A stretch of DNA of 64,000 nucleotides, taken from positions 53,555,566 to 53,619,565 of the forward strand of contig CM039462.1 of assembly GCA_022414725.1 (NCBI GenBank), written 5' to 3'. Positions 30,536 to 44,200 of the stretch are shown here, piece after piece (the stretch's first letter is position 1; every line of letters starts with the position of its first letter). This stretch comes from Microglena sp. YARC. Its lineage: Eukaryota; Chlorophyta; Chlorophyceae; Chlamydomonadales; Chlamydomonadaceae. Below the pieces are notes generated by a model, which ran no database searches, was not told the origin of the DNA, and was given only the letters and a program-made list of their open reading frames with translations. A program made the position numbers and the translations under genes.

Positions 30536-32290
30536 GTTGGTGAACAGGGGTGGAATCCCGAAAAGGCTGTTTGTTTGTTTGTTTGTATGTTTGTTTGTTT
30601 GTTTGTTTGTTTGGTTAACAGGGGTGGAATCCTGAACAGGCTGTTTGTTTGTTTGTTTGTTTGGTTGGTTGGTGAACATAGGTGGCATCCTGAACAAGCT
30701 GTTTGTTTTGTTAAGTTAGTTTTGGTTAACATGGGTGGCATCCTGAACAAGCTGTTTGTTTGTTAGTTAGTTTGTTTGGTTGGTTAACAGGGGTGGAATC
30801 CTGAACAGGCTGTTTGTTTGTTTGTTTGTTTGCGTTTGTTGCGTTGCGTGAACATAGGTGGCACCCTGAAAACAAGCTGTTTGTTTGGTTAGTTAGTTGG
30901 TTAACATGGTGGCATCCCTGAAACACGCTGTTTGTTTGTTTGTTTGTTCTTGTATGTTTGTTTGTTTGTTTGGTTACAGGGGTGGAATCCTGAACAGGCT
31001 GTTTGTTTGTTTGTTTGCTTGGTAATTTTTGGTGAACATGGGTGGCAATCCTGAACAAGATACCAGGGGTCTTTGTTGAACGAGGCTTAGTTTGTTTGTT
31101 TGTTTGCTTGTTCCTGAACATGGTTTGTTTGCAATTTGTTTGTTGTTTGTTTTGTTTGGTTAACCTGAACACGGTCTGTTTTGTTTGTTTGTTTTGTTTG
31201 TTTGTTTTTGTTTGGTTAACAGGGGTTAAACATGGAATCTGAACAGGTTTGTTTGTTTGTTTGTTGTTTGTTTGTTTGGTTAACTGTTGAAACAGCTGTT
31301 GTTTGGTTTGGTTGGTGAACATGGGTGGCACCCTGAAACAAGCTGTTTGTTTTAGTTAGTTAGTTTGTTCGGTTAACATGGGTGGCATCCTGAACAAGCT
31401 GTTTGTGTTTGTTGTTTTGTTTTTTTTGTTAGTTTTGTTTGGCGTTTAACAGGTGGAAATAAACATTGGGGTGGAAATTTGTTCAACATGTTTTTGTTCA
31501 TTAGTTAAAGGGGTGGAAATCCTGACTGGGTGGCACAAGATCTTTGTTTGTTAAGTTAGTTAGTTTTGTTTTAACAGGGGTGGAAATTGAGCAGGCCTGA
31601 AAGATCTTGTTTTGTTAGGTTTTGTTGTTTGGTTGGTTGGTTTGGTTAGTTTGTTTGGTTACAGGGTGGAATCCTGAACAGGCTGTTTGTTTGTTTTGGT
31701 TGGTTGGTGAACATGGGTGCAATCCCTGAACAAGGCTGTTTGTTTGTTTGTTAGTTTGTTCGGCTTAAACAGGGTGGCATCCTGAACAAGCTGTTTGTTT
31801 GTTTGTTTGTTAGTTTGTTTGGTTAACAGGGGTGGAAATCTGAACATGCTGTTTGTTCATTAGTTAGTTTGTTTGACATGGGTGGCATCCTGAACAAGAT
31901 CTTTGTTTGTTAGTTAGTTTGTTTGGTTAACAGGGGTGGAATCCTGAGCAGGCTGTTTGTTTGTTTGGTTGGTTGGTTGGTTAACAGGGGTGGAATCCTG
32001 AACAGGCTGTTTGTTTGTTTGTTGGTTTGGTTGGTGAACAGGGTGGTTCAATCCTGAACAAGTGTTTTTTTGTTTTTGTTCGTTAACATGTGGCATCCTG
32101 AAAAAGTTTTGTTTGTTTGTTTGTTAGTTTGTTTGTTTAAACAGGGGTGGAAATCTGAACATGCTGTTTGTTCATTAGTTAGTTTGTTTGACATGGGTGG
32201 CATCCTGTTTTGTTTCTGAAGGCCTTTTGTTTGTCAGTTTTTTTGGGTTGGTTAACAGGGTGAATTTGTTGTTTGTTTTGTTTTTATAGG
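30536..32290. repeat. Degenerate intermediate minisatellite
   Basis: Units carry AACAGGGGTGGAATCCTGAAC, then AGGCTGTTTG and (TTTG)n, or the variant GTGGCATCCTGAACAAGCTG. Unit length is irregular, and 31.4-32.3 kb is badly disrupted by indels, possibly consensus error. Confidence 0.85.
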
Positions 32291-35200
32291 GGTGGAATCC
32301 TGAGCAGGCTGTTTGTTTGTACCAGTTCTGTCAGTTTTGTTTTGGTTGGTTAACAGGGGTGGAATCCTGAGCAGGCTGTTTGTTTGTCAGTTTTGTTTGT
32401 TTGGTTAACAGGGGTGGAATCCTGAGCAGGCTGTTTGTTTGTCAGTTTTGGTTGGTTGTTAACAGGGGTGGAATCCTGAGCAGGCTGTTTGTTTTGTTTG
32501 TCAGTTTGTTTGGTTGGTTAACAGGGGTGGAATCCTGAGCAGGCTGTTTGTTTGTCAGTTTGTTTGGTTGGTTAACAGGGGTGGAATCCTGAGCAGGCTG
32601 TTTGTTTGTCAGTCAGTTTGGTTGGTTAACAGGGGTGGAATCCTGAGCAGGCTGTTTGTTTGTCAGTTTGTTTGGTTGGTTAACAGGGGTGGAATCCTGA
32701 GCAGGCTGTTTGTTTGTCAGTTTGTTTGGTTGGTTAACAGGGGTGGAATCCTGAGCAGGCTGTTTGTTTGTCAGTTTGTTTGGGTTGGTTAACAGGGGTG
32801 GAATCCTGAGCAGGCTGTTTGTTTGTCAGTTTGTTTGGTTGGTTAACAGGGGTGGAATCCTGAGCAGGCTGTTTTGTTTTGTCAGTTTTGTTTGGTTGGT
32901 TAACAGGGGTGGAATCCTGAGCAGGCTGTTTGTTTGTCAGTTTGTTTGGTTGGTTAACATGGGGTGGAATCCTGAGCAGGCTGTTTGGTTTGTCAGTTTG
33001 TTTGGTTGGTTAACAGGGGTGGAATCCTGAGCAGGCTGTTTGTTTGTCAGTTTGGTTTGGTTTGGGTTAACAGGGGTGGAATCCTGAGCAGGCTGTTTGT
33101 TTGTCAGTTTGTTTGGTTGGTTAACAGGGGTGGAATCCTGAGCAGGCTGTTTGTTTGTCAGTTTGTTTGGTTGGTTAACAGGGGTGGAATCCTGAGGCAG
33201 GCTGTTTGTTTGTCAGTTTGTTTGGTTGGTTAACAGGGGTGGAATCCTGAGCAGGCTGTTTGTTTGTCAGTTTGTTTGGTTGGTTAACAGGGGTGGAATC
33301 CTGAGCAGGCTGTTTGTTTGTCAGTTTGTTTGGTTGGTTAACAGGGGTGGAATCCTGAGCAGGCTGTTTGTTTGTCAGTTTGTTTTGGTTGGTTAACAGG
33401 GGTGGAATCCTGAGCAGGCTGTTTGTTTGTCAGTTTGTTTGGTTGGTTAACAGGGGTGGAATCCTGAGCAGGCTGTTTGTTTGTTCAGTTTGTTTTGGTT
33501 AGTTAACAGGGGTGGAATCCTGAGCAGGCTGTTTGTTTGTCAGTTTGTTTGGTTGGTTAACAGGGGTGGAATCCTGAGCAGGCTGTTTGTTTGTCAGTTT
33601 GTTTGGTTGGTTAACAGGGGTGGAATCCTGAGCAGGCTGTTTGTTTGTCAGTTTTGTTTGGTTGGTTAACAGGGGTGGAATCCTGAGCAGGCTGTTTGTT
33701 TGTCAGTTTGTTTGGTTGGTTAACAGGGGTGGAATCCTGAGCAGGCTGTTTGTTTGTCAGTTTGTTTGGTTGGTTAACAGGGGTGGAATCCTGAGCAGGC
33801 TGTTTGTTTGTCAGTTTGTTTGGTTGGTTAAACAGGGGTGGAATCCTGAGCAGGCTGTTTGTTTGTCAGTTTGTTTGGTTTTAACAGGGGTGGAATCCTG
33901 AGCAGGCTGTAAACAGGGGTGGAATCCTGAGCAGGCTGTTTGTTTGTCAGTTTGTTTGGTTTGGTTAACAGGGGTGGAATCCTGAGCAGGCTGTTTGTTT
34001 GTCAGTTTGTTTGGTTGGTTAACAGGGGTGGAATCCTGAGCAGGCTGTTTGTTTGTCAGTTTGTTTGTTGGTTAACAGGGGTGGAATCCTGAGCAGGCTG
34101 TTTGTTTGTCAGTTTGTTTGGTTGGTTAACAGGGGTGGAATCCTGAGCAGGCTGTTTTGTTTGTCAGTTTGTTTTGGTTGGTTAACAGGGGTGGAATCCT
34201 GAGCAGGCTGTTTGTTTTGTCAGTTTGTTGGTCAGGGGTGGAATCCTGAGCAGGCTGTTTGTTTGTCAGTTTGTTTGGTTGGTTAACAGGGGTGGAATCC
34301 TGAGCAGGCTGTTTGTTTGTCAGTTTGTTTTGGTTGGTTAACAGGGGTGGAATCCTGAGCAGGCTGTTTGTTTGTCAGTTTGTTTGGTTGGTTAACAGGG
34401 GTGGAATCCTGAGCAGGCTGTTTGTTTGTCAGTTTGTTTGGTTGGTTAACAGGGGTGGAATCCTGAGCAGGCTGTTTTGTTTGTCAGTTTGTTTGGTTGG
34501 TTAACAGGGGTGGAATCCTGAGCAGGCTGTTTGTTTGTCAGTTTGTTTTGTTTGTTGGTTAACAGGGGTGGAATCCTGAGCAGGCTGTTTGTTTGTCAGT
34601 TTGTTTGGTTGGTTAACAGGGGTGGAATCCTGAGCAGGCTGTTTGTTTGTCAGTTTTGTTTGGTGGTGGTTAACAGGGGTGGAATCCTGAGCAGGCTGTT
34701 TGTTTGTCAGTTTGTTTTGGTTAACAGGTTAACAGGGGTGGAATCCTGAGCAGGCTGTTTGTTTGTCAGTTTGTTTGGTTGGTTAACAGGGGTGGAATCC
34801 TGAGCAGGCTGTTTGTTTGTCAGTTTGTTTGGTTGGTTAACAGGGGTGGAATCCTGAGCAGGCTGTTTGTTTGTCAGTTTGTTTGGTTGGTTAACAGGGG
34901 TGGAATCCTGAGCAGGCTGTTTGTTTGTCAGTTTGTTTGGTTGGTTAACAGGGGTGGAATCCTGAGCAGGCTGTTTGTTTTGTCAGTTTTGTTTGGTTGG
35001 TTAACAGGGGTGGAATCCTGAGCAGGCTGTTTGTTTGTCAGTTTGTTTGGTTGGTTAACAGGGGTGGAATCCTGAGCAGGCTGTTTGTTTTGTCAGTTTG
35101 TTTGGTTGGTTAACAGGGGTGGAATCCTGAGCAGGCTGTTTGTTTGTCAGTTTGTTTGGTTGGTTAACAGGGGTGGAATCCTGAGGCAGGCTGTTTGTTT

Positions 35201-38200
35201 GTCAGTTTGTTTGGTTGGTTAACAGGGGTGGAATCCTGAGCAGGCTGTTTGTTTGTCAGTTTGTTTGGTTTGGTTAACAGGGGTGGAATCCTGAGCAGGC
35301 TGTTTGTTTGTCAGTTTGTTTGGTTGGTTAACAGGGGTGGAATCCTGAGCAGGCTGTTTGTTTGTCAGTTTGTTTGGTTGGGTTAACAGGGGTGGAATCC
35401 TGAGCAGGCTGTTTGTTTGTCAGTTTGTTTGGTTGGTTACCTGAGGGGTGGAACCTGAGCAGGCTGTTTGTTTGTCAGTTTGTTTGGTTGGTTAACAGGG
35501 GTGGAATCCTGAGCAGGCTGTTTGTTTGTCAGTTTTGTTTGGTTGGTTAACAGGGGTGGAATCCTGAGCAGGCTGTTTGTTTGTCAGTTTGTTTGGTTGG
35601 TTAACAGGGGTGGAATCCTGAGCAGGCTGTTTGTTTGTCAGTTTGTTTGGTTGGTTAACAGGGGTGGAATCCTGAGCAGGCTGTTTGTTTGTCAGTTTGT
35701 TTGGTTGGTTAACAGGGGTGGAATCCTGAGCAGGCTGTTTGTTTTGTCAGTTTGTTTGGTTTGGTTAACAGGGGTGGAATCCTGAGCAGGCTGTTTGTTT
35801 GTCAGTTTGTTTGGTTGGTTAACAGGGGTGGAATCCTGAGCAGGCTGTTTGTTTGTCAGTTTGTTTGGTTGGTTAACAGGGGTGGAATCCTGAGCAGGCT
35901 GTTTGTTTGTCAGTTTGTTTGGTTGGTTAACAGGGGTGGAATCCTGAGCAGGCTGTTTGTTTGTCAGTTTGTTTGGTTGGTTAACAGGGGTGGAATCCTG
36001 AGCAGGCTGTTTGTTTGTCAGTTTGTTTTGGTTGGTTAACAGGGGTGGAATCCTGAGCAGGCTGTTTGTTTGTCAGTTTGTTTGGTTGGTTAACAGGGGT
36101 GGAATCCTGAGCAGGCTGTTTGTTTGTCAGTTTGTTTGGTTGGTTAACAGGGGTGGAATCCTGAGCAGGCTGTTTGTTTGTCAGTTTTTGTTTGGTTGGT
36201 TAACAGGGGTGGAATCCTGAGCAGGCTGTTTGTTTGTCAGTTTTTTGTTTGGTTGGTTAACAGGGGTGGAATCCTGAGCAGGCTGTTTGTTTGTCAGTTT
36301 GTTTTGGTTGGTTAACAGGGGTGGAATCTGAGCAGGCTGTTTTGTTTGTCAGTTTGTTTGGTTGGTTAACAGGGGTGGAATCCTGAGCAGGCTGTTTGTT
36401 TTGTCAGTTTGTTTGGTTGGTTAACAGGGGTGGAATCCTGAGCAGGCTGTTTGTTTGTCAGTTTGTTTGGTTGGTTAACAGGGGTGGAATCCTGAGCAGG
36501 CTGTTTGTTTGTCAGTTTGTTTGGTTGGTTAACAGGGGTGGAATCCTGAGCAGGCTGTTTTGTTTGTCAGTTTGTTTGGTTGGTTAACAGGGGTGGAATC
36601 CTGAGCAGGCTGTTTGTTTGTCAGTTTGTTTTGGTTGGTTAACAGGGGTGGAATCCTGAGCAGGCTGTTTGTTTGTCAGTTTGTTTGGTTGGTTAACAGG
36701 GGTGGAATCCTGAGCAGGCTGTTTGTTTGTCAGTTTGTTTGGTTGGTTAACAGGGGTGGAATCCTGAGCAGGCTGTTTGTTTGTCAGTTTGTTTGGTTGG
36801 TTAACAGGGGTGGAATCCTGAGCAGGCTGTTTTGTTTTGTCAGTTTTGTTTGGTTGGTTGGTTAACAGGGGTGGAATCCTGAGCAGGCTGTTTGTTTGTC
36901 AGTTTGTTTGGTTGGTTAACAGGGGTGGAATCCTGAGCAGGCTGTTTGTTTGTCAGTTTGTTTTTGGTTGGTTAACAGGGGTGGAATCCTGAGCAGGCTG
37001 TTTGTTTGTCAGTTTGTTTTGGTTGGTTTAACAGGGGTGGAATCCTGAGCAGGCTGTTTGTTTGTCAGTTTGTTTGGTTGGTTAACAGGGGTGGAATCCT
37101 GAGCAGGCTGTTTGTTTTGTCAGTTTGTTTTGGTTGGTTAACAGGGGTGGAATCCTGAGCAGGCTGTTTGTTTGTCAGTTTGTTTGGTTGGTTAACAGGG
37201 GTGGAATCCTGAGCAGGCTGTTTGTTTGTCAGTTTGTTTGGTTGGTTAACAGGGGTGGAATCCTGAGCAGGCTGTTTGTTTGTCAGTTTGTTTGGTTGGT
37301 TAACAGGGGTGGAATCCTGAGCAGGCTGTTTGTTTGTCAGTTTGTTTGGTTGGTTAACAGGGGTGGAATCCTGAGCAGGCTGTTTGTTTGTCAGTTTGTT
37401 TGGTTGGTTAACAGGGGTGGAATCCTGAGCAGGCTGTTTGTTTGTCAGTTTTGTTTGGTTGGTTAACAGGGGTGGAATCCTGAGCAGGCTGTTTGTTTGT
37501 CAGTTTGTTTGGTTGGTTAACAGGGGTGGAATCCTGAGCAGGCTGTTTGTTGTCAGTTTGTTTGGTTGGTTAACAGGGGTGGAATCCTGAGCAGGCTGTT
37601 TGTTTGTCAGTTTGTTTGGTTGGTTAACAGGGGTGGAATCCTGAGCAGGCTGTTTGTTTGTCAGTTTGTTTGGTTGGTTAACAGGGGTGGAATCCTGAGC
37701 AGGCTGTTTGTTTGTCAGTTTGTTTGGTTGGTTAACAGGGGTGGAATCCTGAGCAGGCTGTTTGTTTGTCAGTTTGTTTTGGTTGGTTAACAGGGGTGGA
37801 ATCCTGAGCAGGCTGTTTGTTTGTCAGTTTGTTTGGTTGGTTAACAGGGGTGGAATCCTGAGCAGGCTGTTTGTTTGTCAGTTTGTTTGGTTGGTTAACA
37901 GGGGTGGAATCCTGAGCAGGCTGTTTGTTTGTCAGTTTTGTTTGGTTGGTTAACAGGGGTGGAATCCTGAGCAGGCTGTTTGTTTGTCAGTTTGTTTTGG
38001 TTGGTTAACAGGGGTGGAATCCTGAGCAGGCTGTTTGTTTGTCAGTTTGTTTGGTTGGTTAACAGGGGTGGAATCCTGAGCAGGCTGTTTGTTTGTCAGT
38101 TTGTTTGGTTGGTTAACAGGGGTGGAATCCTGAGCAGGCTGTTTGTTTGTCAGTTTGTTTGGTTGGTTAACAGGGGTGGAATCCTGAGCAGGCTGTTTGT

Positions 38201-41200
38201 TTTGTCAGTTTGTTTGGTTGGTTAACAGGGGTGGAATCCTGAGCAGGCTGTTTGTTTGTCAGTTTGTTTGGTTGGTTAACAGGGGTGGAATCCTGAGCAG
38301 GCTGTTTGTTTGTCAGTTTGTTTGGTTGGTTAACAGGGGTGGAATCCTGAGCAGGCTGTTTGTTTGTCAGTTTGTTTGGTTGGTTAACAGGGGTGGAATC
38401 CTGAGCAGGCTGTTTGTTTGTCAGTTTTGTTTTGGTTGGTTAACAGGGGTGGAATCCTGAGCAGGCTGTTTGTTTGTCAGTTTGTTTGGTTGGTTAACAG
38501 GGGTGGAATCCTGAGCAGGCTGTTTGTTTGTCAGTTTGTTTGGTTGGTTAACAGGGGTGGAATCCTGAGCAGGCTGTTTGTTTGTCAGTTTGTTTGGTTG
38601 GTTAACAGGGGTGGAATCCTGAGCAGGCTGTTTGTTTGTCAGTTTGTTTGGTTGGTTAACAGGGGTGGAATCCTGAGCAGGCTGTTTGTTTGTCAGTTTG
38701 TTTGGTTGGTTAACAGGGGTGGAATCCTGAGCAGGCTGTTTGTTTGTCAGTTTGTTTGGTTGGTTAACAGGGGTGGAATCCTGAGCAGGCTGTTTGTTTG
38801 TCAGTTTGTTTGGTTGGTTAACAGGGGTGGAATCCTGAGCAGGCTGTTTGTTTGTCAGTTTGTTTGGTTGGTTAACAGGGGTGGAATCCTGAGCAGGCTG
38901 TTTGTTTGTCAGTTTGTTTTGGTTGGTTAACAGGGGTGGAATCCTGAGCAGGCTGTTTGTTTGTCAGTTTGTTTGGTTGGTTAACAGGGGTGGAATCCTG
39001 AGCAGGCTGTTTGTTTGTCAGTTTGTTTGGTTGGTTAACAGGGGTGGAATCCTGAGCAGGCTGTTTGTTTGTCAGTTTGTTTGGTTGGTTAACAGGGGTG
39101 GAATCCTGAGCAGGCTGTTTGTTTGTCAGTTTGTTTGGTTGGTTAACAGGGGTGGAATCCTGAGCAGGCTGTTTGTTTGTCAGTTTGTTTGGTTGGTTAA
39201 CAGGGGTGGAATCCTGAGCAGGCTGTTTGTTTGTCAGTTTGTTTGGTTGGTTAACAGGGGTGGAATCCTGAGCAGGCTGTTTGTTTGTCAGTTTGTTTGG
39301 TTGGTTAACAGGGGTGGAATCCTGAGCAGGCTGTTTGTTTGTCAGTTTGTTTGGTTGGTTAACAGGGGTGGAATCCTGAGCAGGCTGTTTGTTTGTCAGT
39401 TTGTTTGGTTGGTTAACAGGGGTGGAATCCTGAGCAGGCTGTTTGTTTGTCAGTTTGTTTGGTTGGTTAACAGGGGTGGAATCCTGAGCAGGCTGTTTGT
39501 TTGTCAGTTTGTTTGGTTGGTTAACAGGGGTGGAATCCTGAGCAGGCTGTTTGTTTGTCAGTTTGTTTGGTTGGTTAACAGGGGTGGAATCCTGAGCAGG
39601 CTGTTTGTTTGTCAGTTTGTTTGGTTGGTTAACAGGGGTGGAATCCTGAGCAGGCTGTTTGTTTGTCAGTTTGTTTGGTTGGTTAACAGGGGTGGAATCC
39701 TGAGCAGGCTGTTTGTTTGTCAGTTTGTTTGGTTGGTTAACAGGGGTGGAATCCTGAGCAGGCTGTTTGTTTGTCAGTTTGTTTGGTTGGTTAACAGGGG
39801 TGGAATCCTGAGCAGGCTGTTTGTTTGTCAGTTTGTTTGGTTGGTTAACAGGGGTGGAATCCTGAGCAGGCTGTTTGTTTTGTCAGTTTGTTTGGTTGGT
39901 TAACAGGGGTGGAATCCTGAGCAGGCTGTTTGTTTGTCAGTTTGTTTGGTTGGTTAACAGGGGTGGAATCCTGAGCAGGCTGTTTGTTTGTCAGTTTGTT
40001 TGGTTGGTTAACAGGGGTGGAATCCTGAGCAGGCTGTTTTGTTTGTCAGTTTGTTTGGTTGGTTAACAGGGGTGGAATCCTGAGCAGGCTGTTTGTTTGT
40101 CAGTTTGTTTGGTTGGTTAACAGGGGTGGAATCCTGAGCAGGCTGTTTGTTTGTCAGTTTGTTTGGTTGGTTAACAGGGGTGGAATCCTGAGCAGGCTGT
40201 TTGTTTGTCAGTTTGTTTGGTTGGTTAACAGGGGTGGAATCCTGAGCAGGCTGTTTGTTTGTCAGTTTGTTTGGTTGGTTAACAGGGGTGGAATCCTGAG
40301 CAGGCTGTTTGTTTGTCAGTTTGTTTGGTTGGTTAACAGGGGTGGAATCCTGAGCAGGCTGTTTGTTTGTCAGTTTGTTTGGTTGGTTAACAGGGGTGGA
40401 ATCCTGAGCAGGCTGTTTGTTTGTCAGTTTGTTTGGTTGGTTAACAGGGGTGGAATCCTGAGCAGGCTGTTTGTTTGTCAGTTTGTTTGGTTGGTTAACA
40501 GGGGTGGAATCCTGAGCAGGCTGTTTGTTTGTCAGTTTGTTTGGTTGGTTAACAGGGGTGGAATCCTGAGCAGGCTGTTTGTTTGTCAGTTTGTTTGGTT
40601 GGTTAACAGGGGTGGAATCCTGAGCAGGCTGTTTGTTTGTCAGTTTGTTTGGTTGGTTAACAGGGGTGGAATCCTGAGCAGGCTGTTTGTTTGTCAGTTT
40701 GTTTGGTTGGTTAACAGGGGTGGAATCCTGAGCAGGCTGTTTGTTTGTCAGTTTGTTTGGTTGGTTAACAGGGGTGGAATCCTGAGCAGGCTGTTTGTTT
40801 GTCAGTTTGTTTGGTTGGTTAACAGGGGTGGAATCCTGAGCAGGCTGTTTGTTTGTCAGTTTGTTTGGTTGGTTAACAGGGGTGGAATCCTGAGCAGGCT
40901 GTTTGTTTGTCAGTTTGTTTGGTTGGTTAACAGGGGTGGAATCCTGAGCAGGCTGTTTGTTTGTCAGTTTGTTTGGTTGGTTAACAGGGGTGGAATCCTG
41001 AGCAGGCTGTTTGTTTGTCAGTTTGTTTGGTTGGTTAACAGGGGTGGAATCCTGAGCAGGCTGTTTGTTTGTCAGTTTGTTTGGTTGGTTAACAGGGGTG
41101 GAATCCTGAGCAGGCTGTTTGTTTGTCAGTTTGTTTGGTTGGTTAACAGGGGTGGAATCCTGAGCAGGCTGTTTGTTTGTCAGTTTGTTTGGTTGGTTAA

Positions 41201-44200
41201 CAGGGGTGGAATCCTGAGCAGGCTGTTTGTTTGTCAGTTTGTTTGGTTGGTTAACAGGGGTGGAATCCTGAGCAGGCTGTTTGTTTTGTCAGTTTGTTTG
41301 GTTGGTTAACAGGGGTGGAATCCTGAGCAGGCTGTTTGTTTGTCAGTTTGTTTTGGTTGGTTAACAGGGGTGGAATCCTGAGCAGGCTGTTTGTTTGTCA
41401 GTTTGTTTGGTTGGTTAACAGGGGTGGAATCCTGAGCAGGCTGTTTGTTTGTCAGTTTGTTTGGTTTGGTTAACAGGGGTGGAATCCTGAGCAGGCTGTT
41501 TGTTTGTCAGTTTGTTTGGTTGGTTAACAGGGTGGAATCCTGAGCAGGCTGTTTGTTTGTCAGTTTGTTTGGTTGGTTAACAGGGGTGGAATCCTGAGCA
41601 GGCTGTTTGTTTGTCAGTTTGTTTGGTTGGTTAACAGGGGTGGAATCCTGAGCAGGCTGTTTGTTTGTCAGTTTGTTTGGTTGGTTAACAGGGGTGGAAT
41701 CCTGAGCAGGCTGTTTGTTTGTCAGTTTGTTTGGTTGGTTAACAGGGGTGGAATCCTGAGCAGGCTGTTTGTTTGTCAGTTTGTTTGGTTGGTTAACAGG
41801 GGTGGAATCCTGAGCAGGCTGTTTGTTTGTCAGTTTGTTTGGTTGGTTAACAGGGGTGGAATCCTGAGCAGGCTGTTTGTTTGTCAGTTTGTTTGGTTGG
41901 TTAACAGGGGTGGAATCCTGAGCAGGCTGTTTGTTTGTCAGTTTGTTTGGTTGGTTAACAGGGGTGGAATCCTGAGCAGGCTGTTTGTTTGTCAGTTTGT
42001 TTGGTTGGTTAACAGGGGTGGAATCCTGAGCAGGCTGTTTGTTTGTCAGTTTGTTTGGTTGGTTAACAGGGGTGGAATCCTGAGCAGGCTGTTTGTTTGT
42101 CAGTTTGTTTGGTTGGTTAACAGGGGTGGAATCCTGAGCAGGCTGTTTGTTTGTCAGTTTGTTTGGTTGGTTTAACAGGGGTGGAATCCTGAGCAGGCTG
42201 TTTGTTTGTCAGTTTGTTTGGTTGGTTAACAGGGGTGGAATCCTGAGCAGGCTGTTTGTTTGTCAGTTTGTTTGGTTGGTTAACAGGGGTGGAATCCTGA
42301 GCAGGCTGTTTGTTTGTCAGTTTGTTTGGTTGGTTAACAGGGGTGGAATCCTGAGCAGGCTGTTTGTTTGTCAGTTTGTTTGGTTGGTTAACAGGGGTGG
42401 AATCCTGAGCAGGCTGTTTGTTTTGTCAGTTTGTTTGGTTGGTTAACAGGGGTGGAATCCTGAGCAGGCTGTTTGTTTGTCAGTTTGTTTGGTTGGTTAA
42501 CAGGGGTGGAATCCTGAGCAGGCTGTTTGTTTGTCAGTTTGTTTGGTTGGTTAACAGGGGTGGAATCCTGAGCAGGCTGTTTGTTTGTCAGTTTGTTTGG
42601 TTGGTTAACAGGGGTGGAATCCTGAGCAGGCTGTTTGTTTGTCAGTTTGTTTGGTTGGTTAACAGGGGTGGAATCCTGAGCAGGCTGTTTGTTTGTCAGT
42701 TTGTTTGGTTGGTTAACAGGGGTGGAATCCTGAGCAGGCTGTTTGTTTGTCAGTTTGTTTGGTTGGTTAACAGGGGTGGAATCCTGAGCAGGCTGTTTGT
42801 TTGTCAGTTTGTTTGGTTGGTTAACAGGGGTGGAATCCTGAGCAGGCTGTTTGTTTGTCAGTTTGTTTGGTTGGTTAACAGGGGTGGAATCCTGAGCAGG
42901 CTGTTTGTTTGTCAGTTTGTTTGGTTGGTTAACAGGGGTGGAATCCTGAGCAGGCTGTTTGTTTGTCAGTTTGTTTGGTTGGTTAACAGGGGTGGAATCC
43001 TGAGCAGGCTGTTTGTTTGTCAGTTTGTTTGGTTGGTTAACAGGGGTGGAATCCTGAGCAGGCTGTTTGTTTGTCAGTTTGTTTGGTTGGTTAACAGGGG
43101 TGGAATCCTGAGCAGGCTGTTTGTTTGTCAGTTTGTTTGGTTGGTTAACAGGGGTGGAATCCTGAGCAGGCTGTTTGTTTGTCAGTTTGTTTGGTTGGTT
43201 AACAGGGGTGGAATCCTGAGCAGGCTGTTTGTTTGTCAGTTTGTTTGGTTGGTTAACAGGGGTGGAATCCTGAGCAGGCTGTTTGTTTGTCAGTTTGTTT
43301 GGTTGGTTAACAGGGGTGGAATCCTGAGCAGGCTGTTTGTTTGTCAGTTTGTTTGGTTGGTTAACAGGGGTGGAATCCTGAGCAGGCTGTTTGTTTGTCA
43401 GTTTGTTTGGTTGGTTAACAGGGGTGGAATCCTGAGCAGGCTGTTTTGTTTGTCAGTTTGTTTGGTTGGTTAACAGGGGTGGAATCCTGAGCAGGCTGTT
43501 TGTTTGTCAGTTTGTTTGGTTGGTTAACAGGGGTGGAATCCTGAGCAGGCTGTTTGTTTGTCAGTTTGTTTGGTTGGTTAACAGGGGTGGAATCCTGAGC
43601 AGGCTGTTTGTTTGTCAGTTTGTTTGGTTGGTTAACAGGGGTGGAATCCTGAGCAGGCTGTTTGTTTGTCAGTTTGTTTGGTTGGTTAACAGGGGTGGAA
43701 TCCTGAGCAGGCTGTTTGTTTGTCAGTTTGTTTGGTTGGTTAACAGGGGTGGAATCCTGAGCAGGCTGTTTGTTTGTCAGTTTGTTTGGTTGGTTAACAG
43801 GGGTGGAATCCTGAGCAGGCTGTTTGTTTGTCAGTTTGTTTGGTTGGTTAACAGGGGTGGAATCCTGAGCAGGCTGTTTGTTTGTCAGTTTGTTTGGTTG
43901 GTTAACAGGGGTGGAATCCTGAGCAGGCTGTTTGTTTGTCAGTTTGTTTGGTTGGTTAACAGGGGTGGAATCCTGAGCAGGCTGTTTGTTTGTCAGTTTG
44001 TTTGGTTGGTTAACAGGGGTGGAATCCTGAGCAGGCTGTTTGTTTGTCAGTTTGTTTGGTTGGTTAACAGGGGTGGAATCCTGAGCAGGCTGTTTGTTTG
44101 TCAGTTTGTTTGGTTGGTTAACAGGGGTGGAATCCTGAGCAGGCTGTTTGTTTGTCAGTTTGTTTGGTTGGTTAACAGGGGTGGAATCCTGAGCAGGCTG